Assembly: GCA_035293845.1 (NCBI GenBank)
Contig: DATGMB010000208.1
Location: 1-5,694, forward strand
Reading direction: 5' to 3'
From: DATGMB01 sp035293845
Lineage (GTDB): Bacteria; Acidobacteriota; Terriglobia; Bryobacterales; Bryobacteraceae
DNA: 5,694 nucleotides
This document shows positions 5,164 through 5,694 of the stretch, in pieces. The notes below the pieces were generated by a model. That model did no database searches and was not told where the DNA came from. It was given only the letters and a program-made list of their open reading frames with translations. Both the position numbers and the translations under genes were made by a program. The stretch's first letter is position 1, and each line of letters begins with the position of its first letter.

Positions 5164-5219
5164 CGGAACGGCCGGCGCGTTCCGGCGCGCGCGGGGAGGA
5201 CACTTTCGCGCGCGGAACG
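5164..5219 (+). terminator. Overlapping alternative hairpins after the secreted-protein gene
   Basis: CGGAACG occurs twice (5164-5170 and 5213-5219), with its complement CGTTCCG between them (5178-5184). The middle copy can pair with either: a 7-bp stem with a 7-nt loop, or a 13-bp stem with one bulged G185-equivalent base (5185) and a 15-nt loop, because CGCGCG (5186-5191) also pairs with 5207-5212. No T-run follows. The most likely role is a 3'-end or terminator structure for the gene ending at 5116; the next gene's promoter lies downstream of it. Confidence 0.4.
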
Positions 5220-5240
5220 GCGCCTTCAGGCTGAATTTAC

Positions 5241-5269
5241 GTGCCGCGCTGAGGTGAAACCGGTATAAT
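5241..5269 (+). promoter_or_regulatory. Promoter with a perfect TATAAT just before the VOC gene
   Basis: TATAAT at 5264-5269 is a perfect -10 box. At 17-bp spacing the -35 position holds GTGCCG (5241-5246), a poor match to TTGACA (3 of 6). The hexamer ends 6 bp before the ATG at 5276, so transcription would begin at or next to the start codon, giving a leaderless mRNA. Confidence 0.55.
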
Positions 5270-5275
5270 CCCCCC

Positions 5276-5694
5276 ATGCGAGGAATACCCTGGAGCACCA
5301 TCGCGCTCGGCTCGCTGCTGCTCGTCCCGGTCTGCTCAATAGGAGGACAGGAAGTGCAATCTCCGCAACCTGAACAGTCGAAACCGCCGGTCAAATCGGA
5401 ACCGCGCGGCCGCATCCTTGGGATCGGCGGCGTCTTCTTCAAATCCGCCAACCGCGACCAGATGCGCGAATGGTATTCGAAGCATCTCGGGCTCGCCGAC
5501 AAAGGCGCGGGCGCGATGCTCCCGTGGCGCGACCGCGACGACCCGCAAAAGGAACACGTCACGGTTTGGAGCGTATTTCCCGCTTCCACCAACTATTTCG
5601 AGCCCAGCCACGCGCCGTTCATGATCAACTACATCGTGGACGATCTCGACGCCTTGCTCGACCGCTTGAAGCAGGAAGGCGTCAAGATCGACCC
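5276..5694 (+). CDS. Glyoxalase/VOC-fold protein with an export-like N-terminal extension (3' end cut off)
   Basis: The frame is open from the ATG at 5276 to the window edge (139 full codons). From residue 46 it is a vicinal oxygen chelate domain of the glyoxalase/bleomycin-resistance type: RILGIGGVFFKS (46-57), WYSKHLGL (66-73), VTVWSVFP (95-102), the typical block APFMINYIVDDLDALLDRL (113-131) and EGVKID (134-139). Where metal-binding VOC enzymes have histidines, this domain has a glycine/valine (49-53) and M116, so the canonical metal site looks absent in the visible half. Residues 1-24 are hydrophobic with one early Arg (IALGSLLLVPVC), like a signal peptide without a good AXA site or lipobox. 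VOC proteins of this kind normally start close to the GIGG strand. An in-frame GTG at 5354 (residue 27) has a strong ribosome site and would give a cytosolic form. Function and substrate are unknown. Confidence 0.82.
   Translation, partial: MRGIPWSTIALGSLLLVPVCSIGGQEVQSPQPEQSKPPVKSEPRGRILGIGGVFFKSANRDQMREWYSKHLGLADKGAGAMLPWRDRDDPQKEHVTVWSVFPASTNYFEPSHAPFMINYIVDDLDALLDRLKQEGVKID
5341..5346 (+). promoter_or_regulatory. Internal ribosome binding site before an alternative GTG start
   Basis: AGGAGG lies 7 bases before an in-frame GTG (5354-5356) within the VOC gene, a textbook arrangement. By contrast the upstream ATG at 5276 has only a run of C before it and no Shine-Dalgarno. Translation from this GTG would omit the hydrophobic leader. 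It may be the main start or a second one. Confidence 0.5.

Noticed and set aside
1..5694. A novel multi-gene defence, mobile or biosynthetic system
   Set aside because: recQ is a possible component of some defence islands, but here it is paired with folK and has no nuclease, transposase, methylase or other partner nearby. The genes look like ordinary housekeeping and envelope functions.

Overview
The window is GC-rich and densely coded. Its gene content suggests an aerobic soil-type member of the Acidobacteriota, close to Bryobacter/Solibacter. The reasons are a PEP-CTERM (exosortase-sorted) protein, a WXXGXW-repeat secreted protein, a small secreted beta-rich protein of a kind I associate with that phylum, and the C-terminal ending TQDEELFI of the first gene. 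This is an inference from protein style, not a database placement.

Layout from left to right. Bases 2-295 (+) hold the C-terminal end of a coiled-coil protein. A PEP-CTERM surface protein (399-959, +) follows; its start is doubtful and its 3' end overlaps the end of recQ by 71 bp. On the minus strand lie folK (2863-3345) and recQ (889-2856), a two-gene operon. folK's stop and recQ's GTG start are 6 bp apart, in the same frame, inside one small hairpin. A MiaE-type tRNA hydroxylase (3403-4041, +) is divergent from folK. A 93-bp gap with three hairpins separates it from a convergent WXXGXW-repeat secreted protein (4135-4452, -). That gene has a textbook sigma-54 promoter (4501-4516, -) and a very strong ribosome binding site. 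Divergent from it is a small secreted protein (4658-5116, +). The window ends inside a glyoxalase/VOC-fold gene (5276 to the edge, +).

folK (folate synthesis), miaE (tRNA modification) and recQ (DNA repair) are housekeeping genes with no evident shared pathway. The other genes are mostly envelope or secreted proteins. I see no mobile element, CRISPR array, tRNA, rRNA or defence island. The most interesting signals are regulatory: the sigma-54 promoter of the WXXGXW gene, the stop/start hairpin between folK and recQ, and the VOC gene's start region, where a perfect TATAAT lies 6 bp before an ATG that encodes an export-like leader, while an internal GTG with a perfect AGGAGG would give a cytosolic form.
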